Below, one piece after another: positions 8,548 through 17,418 of a stretch of 64,000 bases of DNA. The stretch's first letter is position 1; every line of letters starts with the position of its first letter. The translations under genes and the position numbers were made by a program. The notes beneath the pieces were generated by a model. It did no database searches, was not told where the DNA came from, and worked only from the letters and a program-made list of their open reading frames with translations. The stretch comes from Erysipelotrichaceae bacterium. GTDB lineage: Bacteria; Bacillota_I; Bacilli_A; Erysipelotrichales; Erysipelotrichaceae. The DNA lies in contig JAFRAB010000023.1 of NCBI GenBank assembly GCA_017405675.1, forward strand, positions 8,928 through 72,927. Reading direction: 5' to 3'.

Positions 8548-8570
8548 GGCAGCCGTAATGGCTGTTTTTC
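8548..8570 (+). terminator. rho-independent terminator
   Basis: CAGCC pairs with GGCTG across GTAAT, followed by TTTTTC; located after the small ORF. Confidence 0.6.
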
Positions 8571-8643
8571 CGTGCGAAGGCGGAACAATCAAACAGAAAA
8601 GAAACAGAATATTACAACAGGGAAACAATTACGCTTTTTCCTA

Positions 8644-8652
8644 TGATATAAT
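8644..8652 (+). promoter_or_regulatory. extended -10 promoter of the sulfoquinovose-type operon
   Basis: TGATATAAT (TGn extended -10 plus perfect TATAAT) lies 45 bases before the GH31 start. The -35 position is poor (AACAAT), consistent with an extended -10 promoter. Confidence 0.55.
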
Positions 8653-8696
8653 CAATATGACTATATGTAATATTAATAATATTCTGGGGGTAAACG

Positions 8697-10658
8697 ATGC
8701 TTTTAGATGTTTGGAAGGCTGCTGAACTGATTGTCGGCAAAGGCCGTAATAACTTCACGATGAACCGCGGCAGCTTCCGTTATCGTCAAAGGATCTATAC
8801 AAGGAAAAAACTTGTAAAAGATGGAATTGAACAGTTAAGTGATGGTTTTAACCTCCTTTTTCATGATGACCGCAATTCAGTGTATAAGCTTAATGTTGTG
8901 GAAAAACAGGGAAAGGTCCATGTTGAACTGCTTGCTGAAAAACAGGAGTGGAACCGTTACTGGATAAGCATACCCGCAGTAAAGGATGAACATATCTATG
9001 GCTGCGGTGAAACCTATTCTGAGTTTGACCTGAAAGGGCAGAAAGTAAGAATATGGGTTGCAGAACATCAGAATGCCTTGCGCATTTCCGATAAGATAAT
9101 CAGAGAAAAAATATCAGGAAAGCGTCCTGATTTCAAACTGCCGTTCCGCCGATACGAATCATATTATGTCCAGCCGACCTTTGTTTCTACCAGAGGTTTT
9201 TATGTGCATACAGACTGTCACCGCTATGCTGAATTTGATTTCAGAAAACCGGACAGAATTATTCTGCATCTGCAGGAAAAACCTTCTTTTATATGCGAAG
9301 AAGCAACAGGTTACGGTGAACTGTCGGAGAAGCTGACAGGATTATTGGGCAGACAGAAGGAACTGCCGGACTGGATCTATGACGGGGCCATACTGGCCAT
9401 GCAGGGCGGTACGGAAATACTGGAAGAAAAACTGCAGAAAGCCATAGACAGCGGCATTAAGGTATGCGGTATCTGGTCGCAGGACTGGTGCGGGTGCCGC
9501 AGGACCGGGTTCGGTTATCAGGTAATGTGGAACTGGCAGTGGGACAGTGAACTGTATCCGGGGCTGGATAAGAAGATCCGGGAGTGGAAGGAAAAGGGAG
9601 TTCACTTCCTGGGGTATATCAATCCGTTTCTGGCTCTGGAAAAAGATCTGTATAAGGAAGCTTCAGCTAAGGGATACTGTGTTAAGACTGGAGATGGGAA
9701 GGACTATCTGGTAAAGATAACTACTTTCCCGGCCGCCATGATCGACTTTACCAATCCGGAAGCTTATCAATGGTATAAGAGCATAATTAAAAACAACATG
9801 ATAGGTTTTGGCTTAAGCGGCTGGATGGCAGATTTCGGAGAATATCTGCCGGTTGATGCTGTACTGTACAGTGGGGAAGATGCAGCAGCCATCCATAATG
9901 ACTGGCCGGCTATATGGGCCAGGATGAATGAGGAAGCCATCAGGGAATGCGGTAAGGAAAAGGAAGTATTCTTCTTTACCAGGGCCGGTTATACCGGAAC
10001 CCTGAAGCATTCCGCCATGATGTGGACCGGTGACCAGCATGTTGACTGGTCCATGGATGACGGTTTGCCTTCCGTCATTCCGGCTACGCTGTCTCTGGCC
10101 ATGAGCGGTTTCGGGGTGACCCATTCCGATGCCGGTGGCTATACGACAGTCATGCATATCAAGCGCAGCAGGGAACTGTTAATGCGCTGGGAAGAAATGA
10201 ATGCCTTCTCACCACTGCTGCGTACTCATGAAGGCAACCAGCCGGTAAATGATTTCCAGTTTGACGGTGATGATGAAGCCTTAGCGCATATGGCCAGAAT
10301 GAGCCGTATCCATTACTCGCTTAAGAATTATCTGAAAGCACTGGTAAAGGAAAACGCACAGAAAGGCATACCGGTAATGAGACCTGTTTTCTATCATTAC
10401 GATGAAGAATGGGCATACCGTGAAAAGACAGAATATCTGTTGGGAAGAGACATGCTGGTAGCTCCTGTTTACAGGGAAGGTGCCAACAAGCGTCAGGTAG
10501 TTTTACCTGATGATGAATGGATTCATCTGTTCAGCGGTCAGCAATACGGCAAAGGCAGCTTTGAAATAGAGGCACCAATTGGCTATCCGCCGGTATTTGT
10601 CCGTAAGAAGACCGTACAGGAACAGTGGTATAAAGAGTTGCAGGAGGGGTTGAAATAA
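8697..10658 (+). CDS. yihQ: GH31 alpha-glycosidase, sulfoquinovosidase (YihQ)-like
   Basis: The 653-residue enzyme follows E. coli YihQ closely along its catalytic half. The nucleophile is Asp379 in WMADFGEYLP and the acid/base Asp446 in TGDQHVDWS; the 67-residue spacing equals the recalled Asp405/Asp472 of YihQ. Using that register, the recalled sulfoquinovose-recognition residues Gln262, Gln288, Trp304 and Tyr508 are present (Gln236, Gln262, Trp278, Tyr482), but Arg301, which contacts the sulfonate, is Gln275 (FGYQVMWNW). It would release sulfoquinovose from its glycerol glycoside (delipidated plant sulfolipid); the substitution leaves another alpha-glucoside possible. No signal peptide. 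First gene of a tight five-gene operon with a GGGGG Shine-Dalgarno; its stop overlaps the transporter start by one base. Confidence 0.85.
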   Translation: MLLDVWKAAELIVGKGRNNFTMNRGSFRYRQRIYTRKKLVKDGIEQLSDGFNLLFHDDRNSVYKLNVVEKQGKVHVELLAEKQEWNRYWISIPAVKDEHIYGCGETYSEFDLKGQKVRIWVAEHQNALRISDKIIREKISGKRPDFKLPFRRYESYYVQPTFVSTRGFYVHTDCHRYAEFDFRKPDRIILHLQEKPSFICEEATGYGELSEKLTGLLGRQKELPDWIYDGAILAMQGGTEILEEKLQKAIDSGIKVCGIWSQDWCGCRRTGFGYQVMWNWQWDSELYPGLDKKIREWKEKGVHFLGYINPFLALEKDLYKEASAKGYCVKTGDGKDYLVKITTFPAAMIDFTNPEAYQWYKSIIKNNMIGFGLSGWMADFGEYLPVDAVLYSGEDAAAIHNDWPAIWARMNEEAIRECGKEKEVFFFTRAGYTGTLKHSAMMWTGDQHVDWSMDDGLPSVIPATLSLAMSGFGVTHSDAGGYTTVMHIKRSRELLMRWEEMNAFSPLLRTHEGNQPVNDFQFDGDDEALAHMARMSRIHYSLKNYLKALVKENAQKGIPVMRPVFYHYDEEWAYREKTEYLLGRDMLVAPVYREGANKRQVVLPDDEWIHLFSGQQYGKGSFEIEAPIGYPPVFVRKKTVQEQWYKELQEGLK

Positions 10659-12142
10659 TGAATGCACAGAAACCGCGTGAGGAACGCGCATGGTCAAAAA
10701 TCAGCTACGGATTTGCGGATATCTACGGGGGCGGAGCCTTTGTCGTTATCAGTACGTTCTTCACGGTCTTTTTAACAAAAGCTTTAGGCATGCCTCCGGC
10801 ATTGGCCGGAACCATTCCGCTGATCGGAAAGTTCTGGGATGCCGTCAATGACCCGATCATGGGTGGTCTGGCTGACCGTACCAGGTCAAAATACGGAGCC
10901 AAGCGCTTCTGGCTGTTAGTCGGCAGTATCGCTTCAGCCATTACTTTCATTGCCTTGTGGATACCGTTTAAGGCCGGAGGTTCCGTGATCGGACAGTATG
11001 TTTTCTATGTCATCATGTATCTTCTGTTTTCGACCGGAGCTACTCTTGTCATGGTACCGTATAACAGCTTATTGCCAGACATGATCAGTGACTATACCTT
11101 AAGAGCCCGCTATACATCCATCCGCATGATGTTCTCATCATTCGGTGCCATCATAGCCGGTCTGATCCCAACTTTACTGATAAAGGATAATACCAATGCG
11201 AAGCAGTATCTGACTGTAGCATTGATATTCGCCTTCATTTTCTTTGTGTCAGTATTCCTGACCTTCTTAGGCAGCTGGGAAAAGCAGAAACCTGTTCAGA
11301 AGACATCTATCAAGGAAGCCTTCATTGAATCAATAACCGTATTCAGGAGCCGTTCTTTCCGTCTGTTAACTGCCATCTTCATCTTCGGACAGGGAGCTGC
11401 TGACTTTCTGACAGGTCTGGCAGTTTACTATGTCGACGATGTTCTTAATGCCTATGGCGGCGGTAACTTCACCATTCTGATGGGTGTGCTGTTAGTCGCA
11501 CAGTTTCTGGGAATGATCCTGTTTGCCCCGATCATGGCCAAAACGTCAAAAAAGGCACCGATTCTGATTGGTACCCCGGTACGTATCATAGCCACACTGG
11601 CCATGCTGCTGTTCTCCCATGAAGGAGCTAACTTTACGATTATACTGGCTCTGGCGTTTGTCATTGGTCTGGGAATGGCTGGTACTTCAACAACGATATA
11701 TGCCGTTCTGGCTGACATGGCTGACGTTGATGAACTCATCACCTCAGTCAGCCGTCCAAGCACCTGCTCAGGCATGGCAACCTTTGCCCGTCAGATCGCC
11801 AATGGTCTGACTTCAGCACTGATAGGTCTGTTAATGGCCATTGCCGGTTACGATGAGGTCCTGGCAGCTTCCGGAGCCCGTCAGTCTGCTGCCACACAGC
11901 ACGGCATCGCTCTGATCTTTGTCTTCGGTCAGGTCATCTTCATGATCATCACAGTTCTGTTTACCTACAGATTCCCGGTTACCAAGAAGGAATTTGACAT
12001 TGTTCATAAGGAGATCCAGCGCCGTAAGGGTGAAGATGATTCCGTGATCACACCGGAAGAAATCAAGGTATGTGAAGAAGTAACAGGCATGTCCTATGAC
12101 CGTTTATGGGATACAGACAATGCCTTCAAAATAGGGAAATAA
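10658..12142 (+). CDS. GPH-family sugar:cation symporter, likely sulfoquinovose (glycoside) importer
   Basis: The 494-residue protein has about twelve membrane helices and the GPH motif in KFWDAVNDPIMGGLADRTRS near residue 60. It is a different paralogue from the damaged symporter at 4379. E. coli sulfoquinovose transporter YihO belongs to the same family, and the gene is fused by a one-base overlap to the YihQ-like gene, so import of sulfoquinovose or its glyceryl glycoside is the best inference. The hydrophilic tail (KEIQRRKGEDDSVITPEE) is typical for the family. Confidence 0.85.
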   Translation: MNAQKPREERAWSKISYGFADIYGGGAFVVISTFFTVFLTKALGMPPALAGTIPLIGKFWDAVNDPIMGGLADRTRSKYGAKRFWLLVGSIASAITFIALWIPFKAGGSVIGQYVFYVIMYLLFSTGATLVMVPYNSLLPDMISDYTLRARYTSIRMMFSSFGAIIAGLIPTLLIKDNTNAKQYLTVALIFAFIFFVSVFLTFLGSWEKQKPVQKTSIKEAFIESITVFRSRSFRLLTAIFIFGQGAADFLTGLAVYYVDDVLNAYGGGNFTILMGVLLVAQFLGMILFAPIMAKTSKKAPILIGTPVRIIATLAMLLFSHEGANFTIILALAFVIGLGMAGTSTTIYAVLADMADVDELITSVSRPSTCSGMATFARQIANGLTSALIGLLMAIAGYDEVLAASGARQSAATQHGIALIFVFGQVIFMIITVLFTYRFPVTKKEFDIVHKEIQRRKGEDDSVITPEEIKVCEEVTGMSYDRLWDTDNAFKIGK

Positions 12143-12158
12143 TAAAAGGAGTTAATAT

Positions 12159-12845
12159 ATGAAGTATTTTTTAGACAGTGCAAAATTAGATGAAATCAAA
12201 GAAGCATACCACACTTTTGGTATTGACGGTGTTACCACCAATCCCCGTCATATTCAAAGTTCAGGCAAGCCGTTCCTGAAGGCCATTCAGGATATAGCTG
12301 AATGGATAAAGGAAGAGAGTATTGAAGGCTATGAAACATTCCCTGTTTCCGTGGAGATAAATCCGCATCTGGACGATGCCGAAGAAATGATCAGTGAAGC
12401 CAGAAAGATTTCAGCCATGTGCTCCAATTTCGTTATCAAGATCCCTTCAACTGAAGCAGGCATTACAGCCGCCCGTTTACTGGAAAAAGAGGGTATCCGT
12501 ACTAATCTGACTCTGGTATTCTCACCTTCACAGGCTATCTTACCGGCTAAGAACGGTTCACTGTTTGTTTCACCGTTTATCGGCTGGAAGGAAGCAAACG
12601 GGGAAGACTGCCGCAAGTACATTGAAGATATCGTAACGATTTATAAGAACTACGGTTTCTATGGCAAGACCCAGATCATCTGCGCCGCTGTCCGTACTCC
12701 TAAGCAGTTTGTTGACTGTGCCGTAGCCGGAGCTGACATTGTTACGGCCGGATTAGCTGTTTACAAGGATTCCATCAAGCATCCATACACCAGACAGGGC
12801 CTTGAGACCTTCCAGGATGCCTGGGATAAGACAGCCAAAGAATAG
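12159..12845 (+). CDS. sftT: transaldolase family protein, probable sulfofructose transaldolase
   Basis: The 228-residue protein is a short (TalC/MipB-like) class I transaldolase: KYFLDSAKLDEIK, the GVTTNPRH block near residue 25, and the Schiff-base lysine in FVIKIPSTEAG (about residue 95). In the sulfo-TAL pathway this enzyme splits 6-deoxy-6-sulfofructose to sulfolactaldehyde and passes the three-carbon unit to glyceraldehyde-3-phosphate, making fructose-6-phosphate. The operon context (YihQ-like glycosidase, YihU-like dehydrogenase, isomerase) is what points to the sulfosugar rather than to pentose-phosphate metabolism. Strong Shine-Dalgarno AAAGGAG. The symbol follows the published sft naming as I recall it. 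Confidence 0.75.
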   Translation: MKYFLDSAKLDEIKEAYHTFGIDGVTTNPRHIQSSGKPFLKAIQDIAEWIKEESIEGYETFPVSVEINPHLDDAEEMISEARKISAMCSNFVIKIPSTEAGITAARLLEKEGIRTNLTLVFSPSQAILPAKNGSLFVSPFIGWKEANGEDCRKYIEDIVTIYKNYGFYGKTQIICAAVRTPKQFVDCAVAGADIVTAGLAVYKDSIKHPYTRQGLETFQDAWDKTAKE

Positions 12846-12856
12846 AAGGGCATAAC

Positions 12857-14404
12857 ATGAAAATCGGTTTTGTCGGATTAGGAATCATGGGCGAATCGAT
12901 GTGTGAAAACATCATCCGCAAGCATGATGACAGTGTATATGTCTATGACCTTGACAGTAAGAAAGTTGAAAAGCTGGCTGCCTTAGGGGGTATCGCCTGT
13001 GCTAGTTCCAGGGAAGTTGCGGAAAATGTTGAGGTATTTATCACAATGGTTCCGAAATCCCAGCACAGCAGGGCAGTATATGATGAGATCATCCCGGTAT
13101 TGCATAAGGGCGTAACATGCATTGACATGAGTACGATCGATCCAAGCGTATCGGTTGAAATATCTGAAAAGGTCAAGGCTACCGGAGCTTCATTCATTGA
13201 TGCCCCGGTCGTCAAAAGCAAGCCGGCGGCCATTGCCGGTAAATTAGGCATCTATGTGGGCGGAACACGAGAAGATTATCTGTCCATGAAGCCGATCCTG
13301 CGGTACATGGGTGAAAACATCATCCGCATGGGTGATAACGGCAAGGGTCTGGTCATGAAGATCTGCCACAACGCTCTGGTATCGCAGATCCAGAACGGGG
13401 TAAATGAGACATCCACCTTAGCCCGGGCTAACGGTATAGACATTCTGACTTTTGCCCAGGCCATCTCATATGGAGGAGCCGGAAACTGGTATCTGGATTC
13501 CAAGAAGGATGCCTTAGCCAGAGAAGACTATACGACAGCTTTCTCAGTTGAGAATGAACACAAGGATGTTCATATCTGCCTGGATCTGGCTGCCCAGTGC
13601 GGGGTCAGGATGCCCGGTGAGGAAAATGCAGCCCGTGTTTATGACAGGGCTTTGGAAATGGGGTTAGGCAAGGAAGACTTCTGTGCCACAATAAAGGTGA
13701 TACGCAATGAAAAGATTGATGAATTAAGAGCCAGGAATGATTTTCCTGTATATGAATTAACAGACAGCCGTTTCAAACCGTACGGCCGTGTATTTGACCG
13801 TCTTGATCCGACGGAAATAATGAACTTCATGGAAAAGAACACCATTATCCCTGAGGAGGGAAACATCTATGTGCCTTCCTTTGCGGAAATGGAGAAACTG
13901 CCGATCATAAAGGAGATCCAGACTTTGTATTTCGGAGGACTGGAGATCCAGGCCGGTTACTGCAATGGCAGAAACAGTACCTTCAACGGATTCGAATATC
14001 ATAAGTCAGCGGAAATAAACATCGCTGTTTCCGATTTTGTGCTGACACTGGGACACAGCTGGGAGATATCCGATGAACTTACCTATTCCGTTGAACAGCC
14101 GGAAGTATTCTTCGTTGAAAAGGGTACGGTATATGAAATGTACGGCACTACCTTACACCTCTCTCCGATCAGAGTCTGTGACGAAGGATTCCGTGATGTC
14201 ATCATTCTGCCGAGAGGTACCAATACGCCATTATCTGATGAAGAAAAAGCTGAAAGAGACAGAGCAGCCCGGGCAGGCGATCCGGAAGCCCGTCTGTTAC
14301 TGTTGAAACGGAAATATGTCATCTCCCATCCGGAAAGAGAACCTCTGATCAAGCAGGGAGCTCATCCGGGTGTGCTGGGTCCGAATAAGGAACTTCATTA
14401 CTGA
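12857..14404 (+). CDS. YihU-like beta-hydroxyacid dehydrogenase fused to a DUF4867 domain
   Basis: Residues 1-295 are a beta-hydroxyacid dehydrogenase (GFVGLGIMG cofactor loop, DAPVVKSKPAAI substrate loop, catalytic Lys168 in MKICHNALVS), the family of E. coli sulfolactaldehyde reductase YihU. From about residue 315 a second domain begins (KNTIIPEEGNIYVPS, IQAGYCNGRNSTFNGFEYHK, VEKGTVYEMYGTTLHLSP), which I recognise as DUF4867, a cupin-like family of unproven function. Total length 515 is nearly twice the usual 290-300. The first part would reduce sulfolactaldehyde to dihydroxypropanesulfonate; the YihU sulfonate-binding residues I recall are not strictly kept, so activity is inferred from context. 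DUF4867 could act as a mutarotase or isomerase on the sulfosugar. Confidence 0.8.
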   Translation: MKIGFVGLGIMGESMCENIIRKHDDSVYVYDLDSKKVEKLAALGGIACASSREVAENVEVFITMVPKSQHSRAVYDEIIPVLHKGVTCIDMSTIDPSVSVEISEKVKATGASFIDAPVVKSKPAAIAGKLGIYVGGTREDYLSMKPILRYMGENIIRMGDNGKGLVMKICHNALVSQIQNGVNETSTLARANGIDILTFAQAISYGGAGNWYLDSKKDALAREDYTTAFSVENEHKDVHICLDLAAQCGVRMPGEENAARVYDRALEMGLGKEDFCATIKVIRNEKIDELRARNDFPVYELTDSRFKPYGRVFDRLDPTEIMNFMEKNTIIPEEGNIYVPSFAEMEKLPIIKEIQTLYFGGLEIQAGYCNGRNSTFNGFEYHKSAEINIAVSDFVLTLGHSWEISDELTYSVEQPEVFFVEKGTVYEMYGTTLHLSPIRVCDEGFRDVIILPRGTNTPLSDEEKAERDRAARAGDPEARLLLLKRKYVISHPEREPLIKQGAHPGVLGPNKELHY

Positions 14405-14419
14405 TGGAGGTAAATAAAA

Positions 14420-15763
14420 ATGAAACAGTTTCAAACCGCCTATCTGCCGATAGGTGTTCCGACCTTCCATCTGGAAAGCGCCCAGAAAGCTTTTGAAGAT
14501 TCGGCTGCCTTACTGAGAAGTTTTGACCCAGATGTAGCTGTTCCAAAAGAAATGTTACTGTCAGTTGCCAAACTGAATGAGTTTATGGATACGATCGATC
14601 CTGATCTGATCGTTCTGCAGAATGTCACATTTGCCAATGCGGCCTATGCTTCTGAAGTTCTGCTGCGTTTCAGGGATGTACCGATCCTGCTATGGACATT
14701 AAGAGAACCGGTCATTGACGGGGGCAGACTGCGTCTGAACTCTCTTACCGGAGCCTATTCCGCAGCCAATGCCATCAGGCATTTCCGTCAGGAACCGTTT
14801 ACGTATGTGTTCGGTGCACCGGCTGAGGAAAAGGTCAGGGAAAAAGTAGGGGCAACTGTCGCAGCAGCCAGATTACGCCATGATATGAAATCATTGAGAA
14901 TGGCCGCCATCGGGCATACACCTGAAGGGTTTGGTTTCGGCCGCGTTCTGGATCTGGAACTGATGGATACCTTTGGCGTTCATCTGGAAGCAATTGAAGC
15001 CAGAGAACTGATCATGAAGGCTCAGACCTTTACCGATGAGGAATGTGAAAGCTATCTTGATAAAGCCATGGGCTGCATGCGCGGACTGGAAAAGACTCCG
15101 GAAAAGAACAGAAAAGATTTTGCCAGACTGCTGAAAGCCTATCGGGAATACGTAACCAATAATCATATCGGAGCGATAGCTTCAAGATGCTGGCCTGATT
15201 TCTTTACTTCCTATGGAACACCGGTATGTGCCGTACTGGCCATGCTGAATGACATGGGCGTGGCCGCCAGCTGTGAAACAGACGGCTATGGTGCCTTGTC
15301 AATGTATATGGGCATGAAGCTGACTGATAGGGCTGTCTTCTTCGGTGATCCGGTGTCCATGAATGAAGAGGAAAATACCATTTCATTCTGGCACTGCGGT
15401 ACGGCTGCCTGCTCCTTAGCGAGGGAAGATACCGGGGCTGCCGTTGGTGAACACTGCAACAGACATATCGGACCAACCATGGAATTCGGCTGCCGTCCTA
15501 ACGATAAGGCTACCATCTTCAGGATCGGACGTACTCCTGAAGGAAAATTCCGTTTCTTCCTGAGTACAGGTAAGATCCTGGATAAGCCTCAGCAGTTCTT
15601 AGGAACTTCACTGGTCGTAGAAACGGATACCAGGGCTGAAGACATCATCACCAGGAGTGTCGCAGACGGCTGGGAACCTCATTATGTAGTCGTATACGGG
15701 GATGTAAGCAGGGAACTGGAGATCCTGGGTGACATGCTGAACATACCGGTCTGCCATTATTAG
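14420..15763 (+). CDS. sftI: L-fucose-isomerase-like protein, probable sulfoquinovose isomerase
   Basis: This 447-residue protein belongs to the L-fucose/L-arabinose isomerase-like group (COG2407 type): LPIGVPTFHLESAQKAF at the start, PILLWTLREP near residue 95, then TNNHIGAIASRCWPDFF and CAVLAMLNDMGVAASCETDG, and a late HCGTAACSLA segment. In transaldolase-type sulfoglycolysis an isomerase of this kind converts sulfoquinovose to sulfofructose, replacing the unrelated YihS. It closes the operon, 15 bases after the dehydrogenase, and is followed by a strong terminator. Role rests on operon context; the fold assignment itself is solid. Confidence 0.75.
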   Translation: MKQFQTAYLPIGVPTFHLESAQKAFEDSAALLRSFDPDVAVPKEMLLSVAKLNEFMDTIDPDLIVLQNVTFANAAYASEVLLRFRDVPILLWTLREPVIDGGRLRLNSLTGAYSAANAIRHFRQEPFTYVFGAPAEEKVREKVGATVAAARLRHDMKSLRMAAIGHTPEGFGFGRVLDLELMDTFGVHLEAIEARELIMKAQTFTDEECESYLDKAMGCMRGLEKTPEKNRKDFARLLKAYREYVTNNHIGAIASRCWPDFFTSYGTPVCAVLAMLNDMGVAASCETDGYGALSMYMGMKLTDRAVFFGDPVSMNEEENTISFWHCGTAACSLAREDTGAAVGEHCNRHIGPTMEFGCRPNDKATIFRIGRTPEGKFRFFLSTGKILDKPQQFLGTSLVVETDTRAEDIITRSVADGWEPHYVVVYGDVSRELEILGDMLNIPVCHY

Positions 15764-15772
15764 AAAACTGAT

Positions 15773-15801
15773 AAAAAGGTGCTTATTCAGAGCACCTTTT
15801 T
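15773..15801 (+). terminator. strong rho-independent terminator of the sulfoquinovose-type operon
   Basis: AAAAAGGTGCT pairs with AGCACCTTTTT; ten bases after the isomerase stop. Confidence 0.85.
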
Positions 15802-15857
15802 GTATGATTTTATTTTTATAATTATTATTAGATTATTCCATAACTGTTATATGCAAG

Positions 15858-15882
15858 TAAAAAGCCATCCTGAGATGGCTTT
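15858..15882 (-). terminator. rho-independent terminator of the minus-strand hydrogenase operon
   Basis: On the minus strand AAAGCCATC pairs with GATGGCTTT followed by TTAC; 22 bases past the hydrogenase stop. Together with the plus-strand terminator at 15773 it separates the convergent operons. Confidence 0.75.
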
Positions 15883-15903
15883 CAATGTTTTATACCTGAG
15901 GAT

Positions 15904-17376
15904 TTAATCCATGTGGCCGTCAGTATACATGGAGAACTTGTCTGTTGGCAGATCTTCGATGTTTTCCAGTATCTTACGGTTATCAGCACTGGCCAGCTGT
16001 TTGGTTCTGGCTTTGGTGATTTCGATTTCAGTCTTTCTTCTGGAAGGACCGCCAACGCATCCGCCCGGACAGAACATGCCTTCGATGAAGTCTTCAGTCA
16101 GCTTGCCGTGTTTTAACAACAGGAGAGCTTTCTTGCATTCAGCTCCGCCGGAAGCACGGTACAGCTTGATGTTCTCTGTTTCTTCGCCAAGTTCCTTCAT
16201 TACTTCCAGAACGGCATTGGCTACGCCGCCGCTGGATGCGAACTTCTTGCCGAAGAGGCTTGATTCCTGATCAAAGTCATCAGCCGGTTCGAAGGTAACA
16301 TTGCAGGAGTTCATCAGGATCTGCAGTTCTCCGAAAGTGATTACATAGTCAGCATTGCCCGGGATATCCTCATTCTGAGCTTCCTTCTTCTTGGCAACGC
16401 ATGGACCGATGAATACGGTCTTGGCATATGGCTTGATGACCTTCAGATAACGGCTGGTTGCACACATTGGTGAAACTGTCTTGGACTTGTTCTTTTCATA
16501 AATGTCAGGATAATTCTTTCTGATCATTTCAACGAAGGCAGGGCAGCATGAAGTGGTCAGCTTGTTGCCTTCCTCGATGGCTTCGATCCATTCTCTGGCT
16601 TCATAGGCAGCGGTCAGGTCAGCACCCAGGCCTACTTCAACCATATCCGCAAAACCGATCTTCTTAAGAGCCTGACGTATGGAAGCCAGGTTGGCGTCAC
16701 CGAACTGTCCTTCAATACTCGGAGCAACCATGGCGATGACTTCCTTGCCGGACTTGATTTCATTGATGATGTCAACAAGGTAAACCTTGGAGCCGATGGC
16801 ACCGAACGGGCAGTTGTGAATGCAGTGACCGCAGTTTACACACTTTTCCTCATCTATATTGGCGATACCGAATTCATTGTAGGTAATTGCATCCATCGGG
16901 CAGGCCTTCTTACAAGGTCTTTCAACATGGATAATGGCCCCATAAGGACATGCATTGGCACACATGCCGCATTCCTTACACTTGGTCGGGTCAATTTTCA
17001 TGTGGCTGTCGCCTGGTGAAATGGCGCCGAAACGGCAGGAATTCAGGCAGGCTTTACCCAGACAGAAGCGGCACATATCAGTTACCATGTAAGTGGCAAT
17101 CGGACACTCGTCGCAGGCCGGTTCAATGATCTGAACGATATTGCGGCTCTTTGGGTTGGTGGATACGTTCTTGCCCATGGCAAGCTTTACTCTTTCCCTG
17201 ACGATTTCTCTTTCCTTATAGACACAGCATCTCCAGCTAGGCTTCGGACCAGGGAACATTCTGAGGATCATTTCGTCAACGGCTTCCTGAGTCAGATTAT
17301 CAGCCCAGGCCAGCTTGCAGACTTCTTCCTTGATGGTATTTTTCAGCTTCAGTATCTCAGCATCACTACTAATCAT
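15904..17376 (-). CDS. [FeFe] hydrogenase-like protein, group B type, with ferredoxin domains
   Basis: The 490-residue protein carries several 4Fe-4S cysteine sets (residues 88-114, 133-143 CKECGMCANAC, 179-189 CVNCGHCIHNC) and then the H-cluster domain: TSCCPAF (275-281), GPCVAKKKE (324-332) and FCPGGCVGG (435-443). These are the L1, L2 and L3 motifs of [FeFe] hydrogenases, in the CPGGCVGGP version I associate with the poorly characterised group B rather than the MACxxGC form of group A. It probably exchanges electrons between ferredoxin and protons or acts as a sensor. It follows a GltD-like flavoprotein gene by 42 bases, a likely redox partner giving NAD(P)H access. No maturases (HydEFG) are in the window. 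Confidence 0.85.
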   Translation of the reverse strand: MISSDAEILKLKNTIKEEVCKLAWADNLTQEAVDEMILRMFPGPKPSWRCCVYKEREIVRERVKLAMGKNVSTNPKSRNIVQIIEPACDECPIATYMVTDMCRFCLGKACLNSCRFGAISPGDSHMKIDPTKCKECGMCANACPYGAIIHVERPCKKACPMDAITYNEFGIANIDEEKCVNCGHCIHNCPFGAIGSKVYLVDIINEIKSGKEVIAMVAPSIEGQFGDANLASIRQALKKIGFADMVEVGLGADLTAAYEAREWIEAIEEGNKLTTSCCPAFVEMIRKNYPDIYEKNKSKTVSPMCATSRYLKVIKPYAKTVFIGPCVAKKKEAQNEDIPGNADYVITFGELQILMNSCNVTFEPADDFDQESSLFGKKFASSGGVANAVLEVMKELGEETENIKLYRASGGAECKKALLLLKHGKLTEDFIEGMFCPGGCVGGPSRRKTEIEITKARTKQLASADNRKILENIEDLPTDKFSMYTDGHMD

Positions 17377-17418
17377 TTATTGTTTCCATCCTTTTCTTAA
17401 TATGATTATAGCATCTAA

